This document shows positions 1 to 8,556 of a DNA stretch of 64,000 nucleotides, piece by piece. The translations under genes and the position numbers were made by a program. Positions within the stretch are counted from its first letter, which is position 1. Each line of letters starts with the position of its first letter. Below the pieces are notes generated by a model. That model was not told the DNA's origin and searched no databases. It was given only the letters and a program-made list of their open reading frames with translations. This DNA is from Paenarthrobacter ureafaciens (GTDB lineage Bacteria > Actinomycetota > Actinomycetes > Actinomycetales > Micrococcaceae), in contig NZ_SBHM01000007.1 of NCBI RefSeq assembly GCF_004028095.1, positions 1,364,001 to 1,428,000 of the forward strand, given 5' to 3'.

Positions 1-674
1 AGCTTGAAGACCGATCCCGGCGACAGCAGGTTGCCCGTGGGGCCGCTGACGTTCTGGTTCAGGTTGATGCCGGGAATCTGGTTCAGCTCGGTGTAGTTGG
101 CCTGTGCTGCCTTGGTGTCATGAGTGGCGATGAGGTTGGGATCGTAGGAAGGCTTGGACACCATCGCCAGGATCGCTCCGGTCTTGGGGTTCGTCACCAC
201 AATGGACCCGCGCTGGCCGTCAGGGATGAGGTCGTATGCGAGCTTTTGGATGTCCGGATCAAGGGTCAACTCAACGGACGCGCCCTTGGGCTCGTTGCCA
301 AGGAACATTTGGCTGACGCGGTCCAGGAAGAGCTGGTCCGAGTTGCCGGCCAAGGTGTCGCCCATTGACTGTTCCAGGCCGGTGGAGCCAAATCCCTTAG
401 AGAAGTACCCGGTGATACCGGCATAGAGTTCCGGCTCCGTGTACTTCCGCTGGAAGGCACAGGATTCCGTCCCTGGCACCGACTCGGCAATGGGCTTCCC
501 GTCCACGATGATGGCGCCGCGGTCGTTGCAGAAGGACGCCAGGATGGCACGCTGGTTCCACGGGTTGGCGTTGAGCTCGTCAGCGCCGATGACCTGCACG
601 TAGCTGATGGCACCGAAGATCAGCGCGAACATGGCGACGGCAGCCATCCATGAACTCCTAATAGCCTGGTTCAT
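1..674 (-). CDS. pbpA: Penicillin-binding protein PbpA, N-terminal part (cut by left edge)
   Basis: The N-terminal 224 codons of a class B penicillin-binding protein (peptidoglycan DD-transpeptidase) are visible. It begins MNQAIRSSWM with an uncleaved membrane anchor at about residues 8-28, followed by the dimerisation/pedestal region. The serine acylation motif SVFK of the SxxK type, inside SPGSVFK, falls at bases 3-14, so the window ends exactly at the active-site serine. The start codon overlaps the rodA stop as ATGA, giving translational coupling. Known for the family: PbpA works with RodA or FtsW in septal or lateral wall synthesis and is the last wall gene of this actinobacterial operon before pknA/pknB. 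Those kinases are expected just outside the left edge (inference). Confidence 0.93.
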   Translation of the reverse strand, partial: MNQAIRSSWMAAVAMFALIFGAISYVQVIGADELNANPWNQRAILASFCNDRGAIIVDGKPIAESVPGTESCAFQRKYTEPELYAGITGYFSKGFGSTGLEQSMGDTLAGNSDQLFLDRVSQMFLGNEPKGASVELTLDPDIQKLAYDLIPDGQRGSIVVTNPKTGAILAMVSKPSYDPNLIATHDTKAAQANYTELNQIPGINLNQNVSGPTGNLLSPGSVFK

Positions 675-2101
675 TGCTGCTTCACCGCCTCTGTTGGTGC
701 GCTGGGTGTCTGTCCGGTGGCCGGCCTGCGTGCGGCCGGAGTGCTGCTGGTTGCTGGAGGTTTAGTGACCATGGGGGTGGTATCCACAGGGCCACGCGCC
801 GTGTTGGAGATCATCAGCAGCAGGCCGACAATGATCCAGTTGGCCAGCAGCGAGGATCCGCCGGCGGCAAGGAACGGCGTGGTGAGGCCCGTGAGCGGAA
901 TGAGCCGGGTAACGCCGCCGATCACCACGAAGCACTGCAGGGCGATAGCGAACGACAGTCCGCAGGCCAACAGCTTTCCGAAGGCATCCCTGGTTCCGAG
1001 GGCAGCGCGGAAACCGCGCGTGAACAGCAGGAGATAAAGCATCACCACGGCAAACAAGCCGATGAGTCCCAGTTCTTCGCCAATCAGCGCAACGATCATG
1101 TCGCTGTTGGCAAAGGGGACCAGGTCCGGCCTGCCTTGGCCGAGGCCGGTGCCCACCAGGCCGCCGTCGGCCATGCCGAACAGGCCCTGCACGATCTGGC
1201 CGCTGCCGCCGGGAGAACGTCCGAAGACTTCCGGGGTGAAGGCATTGATCCAGCTGTCGATGCGGAAAGCTACGTGGGCGAAGATCCGCGAGGCGATGAA
1301 GCCGCCGCCGAGTATGAGGGTGACACCAATGACCACCCATGAGATTCGGCTCGTGGCCACGTAGATCATCACGATGAACAAGCCGAAGAAGAGGATGGAG
1401 GAGCCAAGATCGCGCTGGAAGACCAGGACGCCGATGCTCACCAGCCACGCGGTGATCATGGGGCCAAGATCCTTGAAACGCGGGAACTGCATGGGGCCGA
1501 TCTTCCGGCCGGCCAACAGGATGAGGTCGCGGTTGGAGGATAGATACCCTGCGAAGAATATAGCGAGGGTGATCTTTGCGATTTCGCCCGGCTGGAAGGT
1601 CATGGGCCCTACCCGGATCCACACCCTTGCACCAAGGATTTCTCCGGCGGAGATGCCGGGAATCAGGGGAAGGAGCAGCAGGAACGCGCTCACTGCCAAT
1701 GAAATGTAGGTGAAGCGACGCAGGATCCGGTGGTCTTTGAGGAACCAGATCACCGCGATAGCGACCGCCATGGCGATCAGGGTCCATCGGAGCTGGTTGT
1801 TTCCCGTGTCGTCGCCGGGGGCATCCATGCGGTGGATGAGGGCCAGGCCCAAACCGTTGAGTGCAACGACAATGGGAAGTATTACTGGGTCGGCATATTT
1901 AGCCCGGAGCCTTAGGACCACGTGGAAGGCGAAGGCAGCTACAGCCAGAAGACTCGACTGGAACCAAAAGTCGTTGTCCAGGCCGGATTCAGAGTTGATG
2001 CTGACCAGGGCGCTGGCACCGATACCCACCGCCAAAGCCAGGACGATGAGAACCAGCTCAACGTTCCGGCGGGGCTTGGGGGTGATGTCTGTTTGGCTCA
2101 T
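671..2101 (-). CDS. rodA: SEDS-family peptidoglycan glycosyltransferase / lipid II polymerase RodA (FtsW/RodA/SpoVE)
   Basis: A 476-residue polytopic membrane protein with about ten hydrophobic segments. It starts with a short cytoplasmic tail (MSQTDITPKPRR) and ends in a Pro/Thr/Ala-rich cytoplasmic tail. SEDS hallmarks are visible: a large extracytoplasmic loop with PEVFGRSPGGSGQIVQGLFG and the downstream GLGQGRPDLVPFANSDMI and GEELGLIG blocks. Known role: glycan strand polymerisation from lipid II, paired with a class B PBP. Its start overlaps the pstP stop by four bases (ATGA) and its stop overlaps the pbpA start in the same way, so the three proteins should be made in fixed proportion. 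Confidence 0.95.
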   Translation of the reverse strand: MSQTDITPKPRRNVELVLIVLALAVGIGASALVSINSESGLDNDFWFQSSLLAVAAFAFHVVLRLRAKYADPVILPIVVALNGLGLALIHRMDAPGDDTGNNQLRWTLIAMAVAIAVIWFLKDHRILRRFTYISLAVSAFLLLLPLIPGISAGEILGARVWIRVGPMTFQPGEIAKITLAIFFAGYLSSNRDLILLAGRKIGPMQFPRFKDLGPMITAWLVSIGVLVFQRDLGSSILFFGLFIVMIYVATSRISWVVIGVTLILGGGFIASRIFAHVAFRIDSWINAFTPEVFGRSPGGSGQIVQGLFGMADGGLVGTGLGQGRPDLVPFANSDMIVALIGEELGLIGLFAVVMLYLLLFTRGFRAALGTRDAFGKLLACGLSFAIALQCFVVIGGVTRLIPLTGLTTPFLAAGGSSLLANWIIVGLLLMISNTARGPVDTTPMVTKPPATSSTPAARRPATGQTPSAPTEAVKQQ

Positions 2102-3822
2102 TTTGCCGCCTCACATGGAGTCGGGACGGGCGAGGGCGTTGGGGTGGCAATTGCTGCCGTGCTGGGGACAGGGACGCTTGCAGTCGGCGAAGGCGTGGCC
2201 GTGGCAGAAGGAGAAGGACTGGGGCAGTTGGCCGAGGCGCTGCCGAAGTTCTTCAAGTTCTCCACGATGCGCTGGGCATCGTCCAGATCGCCCGCAGGTA
2301 CGGTCTGGCGCACGCTCTGCTGGCCGTACTCGGGCAGCGAGTCAACGCGCAGGTCCGTGACGGCTTCAAGGCGGGAGAGCTGGATGGGTCCCAAACGTTG
2401 GGAAATGCCATTGAAGATGGCCACGCGCTGGTCGAACTCCCCCACGTAGTAGCGGGTTTGGGTCCAGGCGTATCCCAGCCAAAGACCCACCACAACGCCC
2501 AGGACGACCACCGCAGCGACGGCCGGGATGAGCCAGCGGAAGCGGCGACGGGGCGGTTCCGGCAGTTCCAGGCGGTCCTGCTCCGCTTTGTGGGTCAGGA
2601 CGGTTGCTGCCCGACGGGCTACCGTACGGCCAGCGACAGTTGGAATGGAGCCGGTCTCGGCCGCAGTAGCAGCTGCGCCCACGAGCAGGTGCGGGCGGCT
2701 GGCCAGTTCCTCCCGAAGGACTTCGGCCGAAAGGTGCTCGCCGAGATTGGGGTCGGTGGTGGCAGGAGGTTCCTTGGAGTCCTCTGTGGCTTCCGCGGTT
2801 TCCGTAGCATCGGGCTTCGTTGAGGGGCTGGTCCGGTCAGGCTGCTCTTCTGCCGACCCCGGAGTCCCCGAACTGAAGGAGGAACCGGCACCGGCGGTCT
2901 TCGCGACGGAAGGCTCTTTTTCCTGCTTCTTGGAAGCCGCGGACTCCTCGGCGTCCTCCGCCGATTTGCTGGCTGTAACGGCGTCCGGTTCGTCCCGCGG
3001 GGTGGCCCCGGCGGCCGGGACGATGTCCACGGCGGCCGTTGCGACGTCGTCGTCCGTTTCTTCCGCGATCTCGAGCATCACCACGGTGACGTTGTCCGGT
3101 GCTCCGGCCTCGAGAGTGAGGTCAACGAGGGTTTCCACGCATTCGCGGAGGTCCTTGATCTCCCGGACCATCCGCTCAACGACGTGGCCGGCCACGTAGT
3201 TCAAACCGTCGGAGCAGAGCAGCCAGCGCTCACCGGGCTCGACGTCGAGGACATCAAGGTCCAGTTCGGGGCTGGCATCGACGTCACCGAGGACGCGCAT
3301 GAGCACGTTCTTGTGCGGGTGGGTTTCCGCTTCTTCCGGGCGCAGCCTGCCTTCGTCAATGAGGCGCTGAACGAACGTGTGGTCGATGCTGATTTGTTCG
3401 AACTTCTTATTGCGGAGCCGGTACGCGCGGGAGTCGCCGATGTGCGCAAAGTGCAGCTTGCGTCCCTCGAGGAGGAGCGCAGTGACCGTCGTGCCCATGC
3501 CTGACAGTTTGGGATTCTGGTGCACCAGCTCGGACAACAGCGAGTTGGCGGTCTGGATCTCGTCCGCGAGGACGGTATCGGCGCCGTCCGGGTAATCGTC
3601 GTGGTCCAGGTGGATCATGTCCAGCACCGTAGACGCAGAGGCGACGTCGCCTCCCGCGTGACCGCCCATGCCATCGGCAACCACGGCAAGATGACGCCCC
3701 ACGTAGGCGGAGTCGTCATTCTTGGAGCGGATCCGTCCGACGTCGGAACGCGCGGCGTAACGCATGATGAGGGGGCGCTCCGCCGGTGTTTCGTTGCCTT
3801 CGGTGGTCTCGGTAGAGGCCAT
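2098..3822 (-). CDS. pstP: PP2C-family serine/threonine protein phosphatase PstP
   Basis: 574 residues. The N-terminal PP2C catalytic domain (about 20-255) carries the metal-binding motifs VVADGMGGHAGG, IGDSRAYR, CSDGLNY and APDNVTVV. A long, low-complexity acidic/Ala/Ser/Thr linker (about 260-415) leads to one transmembrane helix (about 430-452), then an extracytoplasmic domain of about 90 residues and a Ser/Pro/Thr tail. Known role: dephosphorylation of PknA/PknB and their substrates in wall growth. Three bases separate it from fhaB. As I recall, the mycobacterial homologue is shorter (a little over 500 residues), so the enlarged linker is the main departure. Confidence 0.95.
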   Translation of the reverse strand: MASTETTEGNETPAERPLIMRYAARSDVGRIRSKNDDSAYVGRHLAVVADGMGGHAGGDVASASTVLDMIHLDHDDYPDGADTVLADEIQTANSLLSELVHQNPKLSGMGTTVTALLLEGRKLHFAHIGDSRAYRLRNKKFEQISIDHTFVQRLIDEGRLRPEEAETHPHKNVLMRVLGDVDASPELDLDVLDVEPGERWLLCSDGLNYVAGHVVERMVREIKDLRECVETLVDLTLEAGAPDNVTVVMLEIAEETDDDVATAAVDIVPAAGATPRDEPDAVTASKSAEDAEESAASKKQEKEPSVAKTAGAGSSFSSGTPGSAEEQPDRTSPSTKPDATETAEATEDSKEPPATTDPNLGEHLSAEVLREELASRPHLLVGAAATAAETGSIPTVAGRTVARRAATVLTHKAEQDRLELPEPPRRRFRWLIPAVAAVVVLGVVVGLWLGYAWTQTRYYVGEFDQRVAIFNGISQRLGPIQLSRLEAVTDLRVDSLPEYGQQSVRQTVPAGDLDDAQRIVENLKNFGSASANCPSPSPSATATPSPTASVPVPSTAAIATPTPSPVPTPCEAAK

Positions 3823-3825
3823 GGA

Positions 3826-4314
3826 CTACGGCCTCAATTCAATGACCGTCTTGCCGATTCGCACGGGGACGCCAAGCTCCACCGGCAATGCGCGGGTGAG
3901 CTGCTGATCGGCCAGGTATGTGCCATTGGTGGAGCCGAGGTCCTCAATGAACCAGCGGCTGCCCTGCGGGAACAAGCGCGCGTGGCGGCCTGAGGCGTAA
4001 TCGTCTTCGAGGACCAGGGTGGCTTCCTGGGCGCGGCCAAGCAGGATGGGGCTGGCAGCGAGCGGGACCGTGGTGCCCTTCAACGGGCCCTCGGTGACTA
4101 CGAGGTTGCGGGCGTGCTGGATGGCCGGCGGCGGTGAAGCTGCCAGCTCGGGGTGCTTACGGACCTCGCGGGCTGTAGGAGCGCCGGTCACGGCTTTGCG
4201 GCCGATCTGGAAGTCCCGCCGCATGGTGGACACAATGCTGAAGATCAGGACCCAGAGCAGCAGGAGGAAACCGAAGCGAAGAGCCGTGATTGTCAGTTCG
4301 CTGATGTCGTTCAC
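3826..4314 (-). CDS. fhaB: Membrane-anchored FHA-domain protein FhaB (FipA)
   Basis: 162 residues. One N-terminal transmembrane helix (about 7-27) is followed by a basic linker and a C-terminal forkhead-associated domain (about 80-160). The FHA signature residues are visible: ILLGRAQEA, SGRHARLF and DLGSTNGTYL, i.e. the GR, SxxH and NG phosphothreonine-binding elements. Known role: a phosphothreonine reader for PknA/PknB that links kinases to FtsZ/FtsQ and wall assembly. The start overlaps the end of fhaA by four bases. Confidence 0.93.
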   Translation of the reverse strand: MNDISELTITALRFGFLLLLWVLIFSIVSTMRRDFQIGRKAVTGAPTAREVRKHPELAASPPPAIQHARNLVVTEGPLKGTTVPLAASPILLGRAQEATLVLEDDYASGRHARLFPQGSRWFIEDLGSTNGTYLADQQLTRALPVELGVPVRIGKTVIELRP

Positions 4315-5048
4315 GCGTTGCCACCCGGGTTCTGGGGGAGAAGGCGGAAAATAATCTTGGTACGTCCCATCGTGATGGTTGAGCCGTCAGTGAGTTCCAC
4401 GCTGCCGTCCACTTTGTGCCCGTTGACATAGCTGCCGTTGGTGGACCCAAGGTCGACGGCCCAAGTGGTGCCGTTTTGGGTGCGGACCTCAAGGTGCTTC
4501 CGGGAAACACCGGTGTCGTCCACCAGGATGTCCGCTTCAGAAGAGCGGCCCAGTATTACGGACTGGGCGTTGAGGGAATAACGCTGGCCACCGATGTCCA
4601 AGACAGGCTGGAGGCGGGTTGGCTGACGCACGGGAGCGGCGGGGACATTCGGCCGGGGAGCCTGCTGGGCACCTCCGGATTTTTCTGTCCTTGAGGCGAT
4701 TTCAAAATGGCCGGCACGTTCTTCTTCATTGCGGCGGAAGGAGATCCTTACCGGTCCCTGAAGCGTGTAGCCCTGGCTGCGAACGTGTTGGATGACTACA
4801 TCGCACAGCTCTTCGGCAAGGGGAGTGCCCCACTCCTGCGCCCTGGCGAAGTCGTCATTGCTGAGGAGGACATCGAAGACGTTGGGGGCGAGTGTCCTGC
4901 CGGCGGCAATGGTGATGGACTGGTTGTCCAGCTCCCGCCGCAATTTGCTGGCAATTTCCACCGGCTCAACACGCGCCCGCGACCCCGTGGAGAAGACGTT
5001 GCGGACAGCCTTTTCAATGCCCCGCTCGACTTTGTCCAGCAAGCCCAT
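4311..5048 (-). CDS. fhaA: FHA-domain protein FhaA (DUF3662 + FHA)
   Basis: 245 residues beginning MGLLDKVERGIEKAVRNVF, the conserved start of FhaA. The DUF3662 domain covers about 1-125, then a Pro-rich linker, then an FHA domain (about 150-240) with ILGRSSEADI, VSRKHLEV and DLGSTNGSYVNG. An in-frame start 21 codons upstream is rejected because a strong ribosome site (AGGAAAGGAG) sits 7 bases before the ATG at 5048. Known role: phospho-dependent regulator of late peptidoglycan precursor export (MviN complex). First gene of the fhaA-fhaB-pstP-rodA-pbpA operon, so the operon promoter must lie in 5049-5432. Confidence 0.94.
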   Translation of the reverse strand: MGLLDKVERGIEKAVRNVFSTGSRARVEPVEIASKLRRELDNQSITIAAGRTLAPNVFDVLLSNDDFARAQEWGTPLAEELCDVVIQHVRSQGYTLQGPVRISFRRNEEERAGHFEIASRTEKSGGAQQAPRPNVPAAPVRQPTRLQPVLDIGGQRYSLNAQSVILGRSSEADILVDDTGVSRKHLEVRTQNGTTWAVDLGSTNGSYVNGHKVDGSVELTDGSTITMGRTKIIFRLLPQNPGGNA

Positions 5049-5432
5049 GGTCCTTCTCCTTTCCTGATCGCGGCACCCGTTGTGCCTGGTTTGCAGACTG
5101 TAGGCGCACACAGCAAAGTGAGCGCCAAACGGCCCTTCTCTTTCCCGATACTACTTGGAGTGACTGGGAATGGCCTTAATCCACAACGCCGTGCGGCCCG
5201 GAAAAGTTCACTCCTTGCCTGTGCTGGCGGGGGAGGAAGGGATCTGATTTTCCTCTCTGTAAAAGCCGTTGAAGCCCGTGTTTGGTGGCTGAACCCGGGG
5301 TGCTGATCATCCTTCCGGGCTGCCCGCGATGGCCGATTGGTGTTTTTCCCACGGTGTCCGTTATGCTTGATCTCGCTGCTTTTGAAGGAAGCGAAGCCGG
5401 AATGCCGGTGAGCTTGTGGAAAAAGAAGTTGC
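5049..5432. promoter_or_regulatory. Divergent intergenic region: fhaA operon promoter (minus) and tRNA-Leu promoter (plus)
   Basis: 384 bases with no convincing ORF. On the plus strand, TATGCT at 5362-5367 is a good -10 about 65 bases before the tRNA; the -35 is weak, with TTGGTG about 19 bases upstream. The minus-strand promoter of the fhaA operon must also lie here but I could not pick a single best pair of hexamers. The tRNA promoter is an inference from position and hexamer match. Confidence 0.4.
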
Positions 5433-5515
5433 GCGCGAGTGGCGGAACGGCAGACGCGCTGGCTTCAGGTGCCAGTATCCGAAAGGGTGTGGGGGTTCAA
5501 ATCCCCCCTCGCGCA
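5433..5515 (+). tRNA. tRNA-Leu (anticodon CAG)
   Basis: 83-nt class II tRNA. Acceptor stem GCGCGAG pairs with CTCGCGC (5508-5514) and the discriminator base is A. The anticodon stem CTGGC/GCCAG flanks the loop TTCAGGT, giving anticodon CAG. A long variable arm (TATCCGAAAGGGTG region) and a T arm GGGGG-TTCAAAT-CCCCC follow. The 3' CCA is not encoded; the genome continues CGCAA. Confidence 0.97.
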
Positions 5516-5524
5516 CGCAATCAG

Positions 5525-5557
5525 AAAGAGCCCCGGTCTTTGGACCGGGGCTCTTTT
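5525..5557 (+). terminator. Rho-independent terminator after tRNA-Leu
   Basis: Perfect 11-bp stem GAGCCCCGGTC / GACCGGGGCTC (5528-5538 with 5543-5553), loop TTTG, followed by TTTT. It begins 10 bases after the tRNA 3' end. Confidence 0.9.
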
Positions 5558-5584
5558 GTTGTGCGCCCACCTTTGTCCTGTGCG

Positions 5585-5654
5585 CACCCAACTAGGTAGC
5601 AGTTAAGCGCGTTCTGGGCGGTCTAAACGCGCTTAAATGCGACCTAGTTGGGTG
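5585..5654. repeat. 70-bp imperfect palindromic repeat, copy A
   Basis: Outer arms CACCCAACTAGGT / ACCTAGTTGGGTG (perfect 13 bp) enclose inner arms TTAAGCGCGTT / AAACGCGCTTAA around an 11-base centre. The reverse complement aligns over about 68 bases, at roughly 80 percent identity counted by eye, with 25293-25360. It lies between the tRNA terminator and the 3' end of the GntR gene and codes for nothing. Probably a dispersed intergenic element (REP- or MITE-like) or a protein-binding palindrome; inference. Confidence 0.75.
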
Positions 5655-5669
5655 GGGTGGGGCGGGAGG

Positions 5670-6368
5670 TTAGCCGCGCGCCGAAGTCCTGAGCCGGCGT
5701 CGTGAGTTGCTCAGGTGCATGCGCATGGCTGCCGCGGCAGCGGCCGGGTCCGACTCCGCGATGGCCGCATAGATGGAGGCGTGCTCGTGCACCACGTGGG
5801 CGAAGTGCTCGGGGGAGTCAGGTTCGTCGCTTGAGACCAGGCGGCGGCGCGGCATGGTGATCATGGTCTGCCCCAGCGCGTCGATGCAGTCCATGTAAAA
5901 GGGATTGCCGGACGCCGCCGCGACCGCACGGTGGAACTCGTAGTCGGCCTTCATGGCTTGGGCCGGATGGCCGGAACCGGCAGTGAACTGCTCGAGGGCC
6001 CCGTGTACGGCCTTGAGTTGGCGGTCCGTGCGGTGTTGCGCAGCGAGGGCGGCGGCTTCAGTTTCGACGCCGATGCGGAAGTCGAGCATCTGGAGCCGGT
6101 CTTCGAGGCTGGACACGGCACGGGCGCCCGGGGCTTGGGCGGGCGCGTCGGCAGGCGGGGTCAGCGCGAAGCTGCCCCGCCCCCGTTCGGTTTCCACGAG
6201 TCCCTCGGCCTGCAATCGCGTCAAGGCAGAGCGGACGACGGTCCTGCTCACCCCGAATTCGCTGATGAGCGTATTTTCGCTGGGAAGCTTCTCACCTGGC
6301 TGGATGACGCCGTCGACGATGCGGTTGCGAAGATCGGCGGCGAGGTCCGCGGTCAGGTTCCGGCTCAT
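5670..6368 (-). CDS. GntR-family transcriptional regulator (FadR/FCD subgroup)
   Basis: 232 residues from MSRNLTADLAADLRN. The N-terminal winged helix-turn-helix (about 5-75) contains GEKLPSENTLISEFGVSRTVVRSAL and the C-terminal helical FCD ligand domain covers about 90-230. Ten bases upstream lies the dehydratase it probably controls. A longer in-frame start at 6416 would overlap that gene and is less likely. Candidate operator sites are the ACAAGT dyads at 7521-7556 upstream of the dehydratase (inference). Ligand unknown, probably an aldarate or other sugar acid. Confidence 0.85.
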   Translation of the reverse strand: MSRNLTADLAADLRNRIVDGVIQPGEKLPSENTLISEFGVSRTVVRSALTRLQAEGLVETERGRGSFALTPPADAPAQAPGARAVSSLEDRLQMLDFRIGVETEAAALAAQHRTDRQLKAVHGALEQFTAGSGHPAQAMKADYEFHRAVAAASGNPFYMDCIDALGQTMITMPRRRLVSSDEPDSPEHFAHVVHEHASIYAAIAESDPAAAAAAMRMHLSNSRRRLRTSARG

Positions 6369-6378
6369 GGCTTCAAGA

Positions 6379-7506
6379 TTACGCGCCGAACTCCACGGAC
6401 TCGGTGGTCCAGGCACGCGCCTGCCCGCTGAGTGTCACGCCCAAGCCGGGGCGATCCGGGACGATCATGCGGCCGTCCTTCGTCTCCAGCCGTTCCTCGA
6501 AGAGCGGATCGAGCCAGTCGAAGTGCTCCACCCACGGCTCGGTGGGATAGGCGGCTGCGAGGTGGAGGTGGACTTCCATTGCGAAGTGCGGCGCCAGGCC
6601 CAGGCCGCGCTCATCCGCGAGGGTCGCCAGGCGCAGGAACTGCGTGATGCCGCCGACGCGCGGTGCGTCCGGTTGGATGATGTCGCAGCCGTTGGCGTTG
6701 ATGAGGCCCTTGTGTTCGGCCACCGAGGCAAGCATTTCGCCGGTGGCGATGGGCGTGTCCAGGACCTGGGCAAGGTGGGCGTGGCCCTCGAAGTCGTACG
6801 CGTCCAGGGGTTCTTCGATCCAGATGAGGTTGAATTCCTCCAGTTGGCGGCCCATGCGCAGGGCCGTGGCCCTGTCCCACTGTTGGTTGGCATCCACCAT
6901 GAGTGGAACGTCCCAGCCGATGTGTTCGCGGACGCCGGCCACCCTGCGGAGGTCTTCCTTGGAGTCGGGCAGGCCGACCTTGATCTTGATGCCGCCGATG
7001 CCTTCCTCGATGGACTGGGTGGCACGGGCTTTGACCTCGTCCAACGTGGCGTTCAGGAAGCCGCCTGAGGTGTTGTAGGTCCGGACGGAATCGCGGTAGG
7101 AGCCGAGGAGCTTGGCCAAGGGGAGTCCGGCACGTTTGGCTTTGAGGTCGTACAGCGCAATGTCGACGGCGGCAAGCGCTTGGGTGGCGACGCCGGAACG
7201 GCCCACCGATGCGCCCGCCCAGAGGAGCTTGGCGTAGATTTTGCCAATGTCGTTAGGGTCCTCGCCGATCAGGCCCTGGGCAACTTCCTTGGCATGGGCG
7301 TACTGCGCGGGGCCGCCGGCCCGCTTCGAATAGCTGAAGCCAAGGCCGCTATGGCCCTGTTCCGTGGTGATTTCGGCGAAGAGGAAGACCACCTCTGTCA
7401 TGGGCTTTTGCCGGCCTGTGAAGACCTTGGCGTCACTGATGGGCACCGCGAGGGGCAGCCGTGCAGTGGATAGTTTGACGTGGCGGACAAGGTCGACGGG
7501 GCTCAT
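6379..7506 (-). CDS. Mandelate racemase/muconate lactonizing enzyme family; L-talarate/galactarate dehydratase-like
   Basis: 375 residues of the enolase superfamily, with an N-terminal capping domain and a C-terminal TIM barrel. Seen: the FSYSKRAGG loop resembling the 20s loop of talarate/galactarate dehydratases, the KxK catalytic motif in GGIKIKVG, metal ligands in MVDANQQW, WIEEPL and ATGEM, and the histidine in LAPHFAMEVHLH. Known reaction of the closest subgroup: dehydration (and epimerisation) of galactarate/L-talarate. Start at 7506 is chosen because AAGGAG lies 5 bases upstream; the TTG/ATG six codons further out lacks one. Exact substrate is inferred. Confidence 0.8.
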   Translation of the reverse strand: MSPVDLVRHVKLSTARLPLAVPISDAKVFTGRQKPMTEVVFLFAEITTEQGHSGLGFSYSKRAGGPAQYAHAKEVAQGLIGEDPNDIGKIYAKLLWAGASVGRSGVATQALAAVDIALYDLKAKRAGLPLAKLLGSYRDSVRTYNTSGGFLNATLDEVKARATQSIEEGIGGIKIKVGLPDSKEDLRRVAGVREHIGWDVPLMVDANQQWDRATALRMGRQLEEFNLIWIEEPLDAYDFEGHAHLAQVLDTPIATGEMLASVAEHKGLINANGCDIIQPDAPRVGGITQFLRLATLADERGLGLAPHFAMEVHLHLAAAYPTEPWVEHFDWLDPLFEERLETKDGRMIVPDRPGLGVTLSGQARAWTTESVEFGA

Positions 7507-7520
7507 GGGTCTCCTTAGTG

Positions 7521-7556
7521 ACAAGTTGCTACTTAGGATACAAGTCGTGCACTTGT
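7521..7556. promoter_or_regulatory. Two tandem ACAAGT dyads: probable GntR operator of the dehydratase operon
   Basis: Perfect dyad ACAAGT-CGTGC-ACTTGT at 7540-7556 and a second, CAAGT-TGCT-ACTT(A), at 7522-7535; a further CTTGTGTTACAAG dyad overlaps on the right (7552-7564). They sit 15-60 bases upstream of the dehydratase start and overlap the 3' end of the sortase gene (stop at 7529). Binding by the GntR protein at 5670-6368 is an inference. Confidence 0.5.
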
Positions 7557-8458
7557 GTTACAAGAGTGCGACGACGTTTGGCTGCTTCCCGGGGTTTGGT
7601 CGCCACCACAGCGCCAACGGACGTCAGAACCAACACCACCGCCCACCAAGGGAAACCAGGATCCATCGCTTGGCTTGGCAGGGCTGTTCCGCCTGCAGTT
7701 GACGGTCCGTCGACGCGTTCACCACGCACAAGGAGCCTGTGGCTGTTGACTCCGGTGGGAGTACAGGTCACCAATGTCACGTAGTCCTTACCATCGACCT
7801 TCCGGAGGTCGTCCGTCTTTTCCGGCAAGACCGTGAGGATTTGGTCCACCTTGTAATACAAGGTTTCGCCCAGGACGCTGAGGGTGAAGGCATCGCCCAC
7901 GCTCACCCTGTCCAGGTCATCGAAGAGCTTGGCGCTGACGAAACCTGAATGCGCTGTGATCACGCTGTGGCTGCCTGTACCCCCTACAGGCAAGCTGGAA
8001 CCGACGAGGTGGCCCGCTCCCTTGGCCAAGGTCGCTTCATCCGTGTCATGGAAGATGGGGAGGTCAGTGTGGATGGACGGGATGCTGATACGAGCCATCA
8101 TGCCGCCCGGGCCCACATCGAGCAGCTTGCGGTACGTCTCCGAATCTGCGCTGACGGGCGACCGGCCGCCGTCTTCGTTCAAGGTGTAAGGGTCACGCAG
8201 CGGGCCTGATGGGAGCTCTGCATTAAACTGCCGTGCTTCCTTCAACAGGCTCTCCTGCGCTGCAGGCGAAAGGCTCTCGACCGTTTCTACATAGCCACTG
8301 ATTTCCGTGGCGTGGATGCGGTCTGAAAACCACGCTGCCGCGGTGGGGTACAGGAGCACACCAACGCCAATAATGGCGGCCAACACAACCACCAGACGCT
8401 GCCTGCTCCAGCGTCGGCGGCTGTGTTGTTGTGGGGGAGAAGATTCGGGCTGGGTCAT
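7529..8458 (-). CDS. srtC: Class C (pilin-polymerizing) sortase
   Basis: 309 residues from MTQPESSPPQ; the ATG at 8458 has AGGAG five bases upstream and is preferred to a TTG ten codons earlier. N-terminal transmembrane helix (about 21-42), a DPY lid motif (89-91) typical of pilin sortases, catalytic His170 in ITAHSG, Cys232 in TLVTCTP and Arg241 in HRLLVRG, then a second transmembrane helix (about 271-288) and a basic tail. Known role: cleaves the LPxTG-type signal of pilins and joins it to the pilin-motif lysine of the next subunit. Third gene of the pilus locus; its 3' end carries the dehydratase operator. Confidence 0.93.
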   Translation of the reverse strand: MTQPESSPPQQHSRRRWSRQRLVVVLAAIIGVGVLLYPTAAAWFSDRIHATEISGYVETVESLSPAAQESLLKEARQFNAELPSGPLRDPYTLNEDGGRSPVSADSETYRKLLDVGPGGMMARISIPSIHTDLPIFHDTDEATLAKGAGHLVGSSLPVGGTGSHSVITAHSGFVSAKLFDDLDRVSVGDAFTLSVLGETLYYKVDQILTVLPEKTDDLRKVDGKDYVTLVTCTPTGVNSHRLLVRGERVDGPSTAGGTALPSQAMDPGFPWWAVVLVLTSVGAVVATKPREAAKRRRTLVTQVHDLYPK

Positions 8459-8486
8459 GTTTCTCCTGGGACGTACTAATGGCAGC

Positions 8487-8526
8487 AAAGTGGGGAAGAA
8501 CGGCGCTGGCTGTTCTTCCCCACTTT
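8487..8526 (-). terminator. Intergenic hairpin between pilin and sortase genes
   Basis: Perfect 15-bp stem AAAGTGGGGAAGAAC / GTTCTTCCCCACTTT with a 10-base loop, 30 bases after the pilin stop on the minus strand. No clean T run follows (CTTTGCTGCC), so it may be a leaky terminator or a 3' stabiliser that keeps sortase expression below pilin expression (inference). Confidence 0.7.
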
Positions 8527-8556
8527 GTTCTGGATGGAGACGGGCTCCTGGGACTG

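Noticed and set aside
266..613. 115-codon minus-strand frame inside the left-edge gene
   Set aside because: The frame starting at 674 gives a PBP with membrane anchor and SxxK motif; this one is its shadow.
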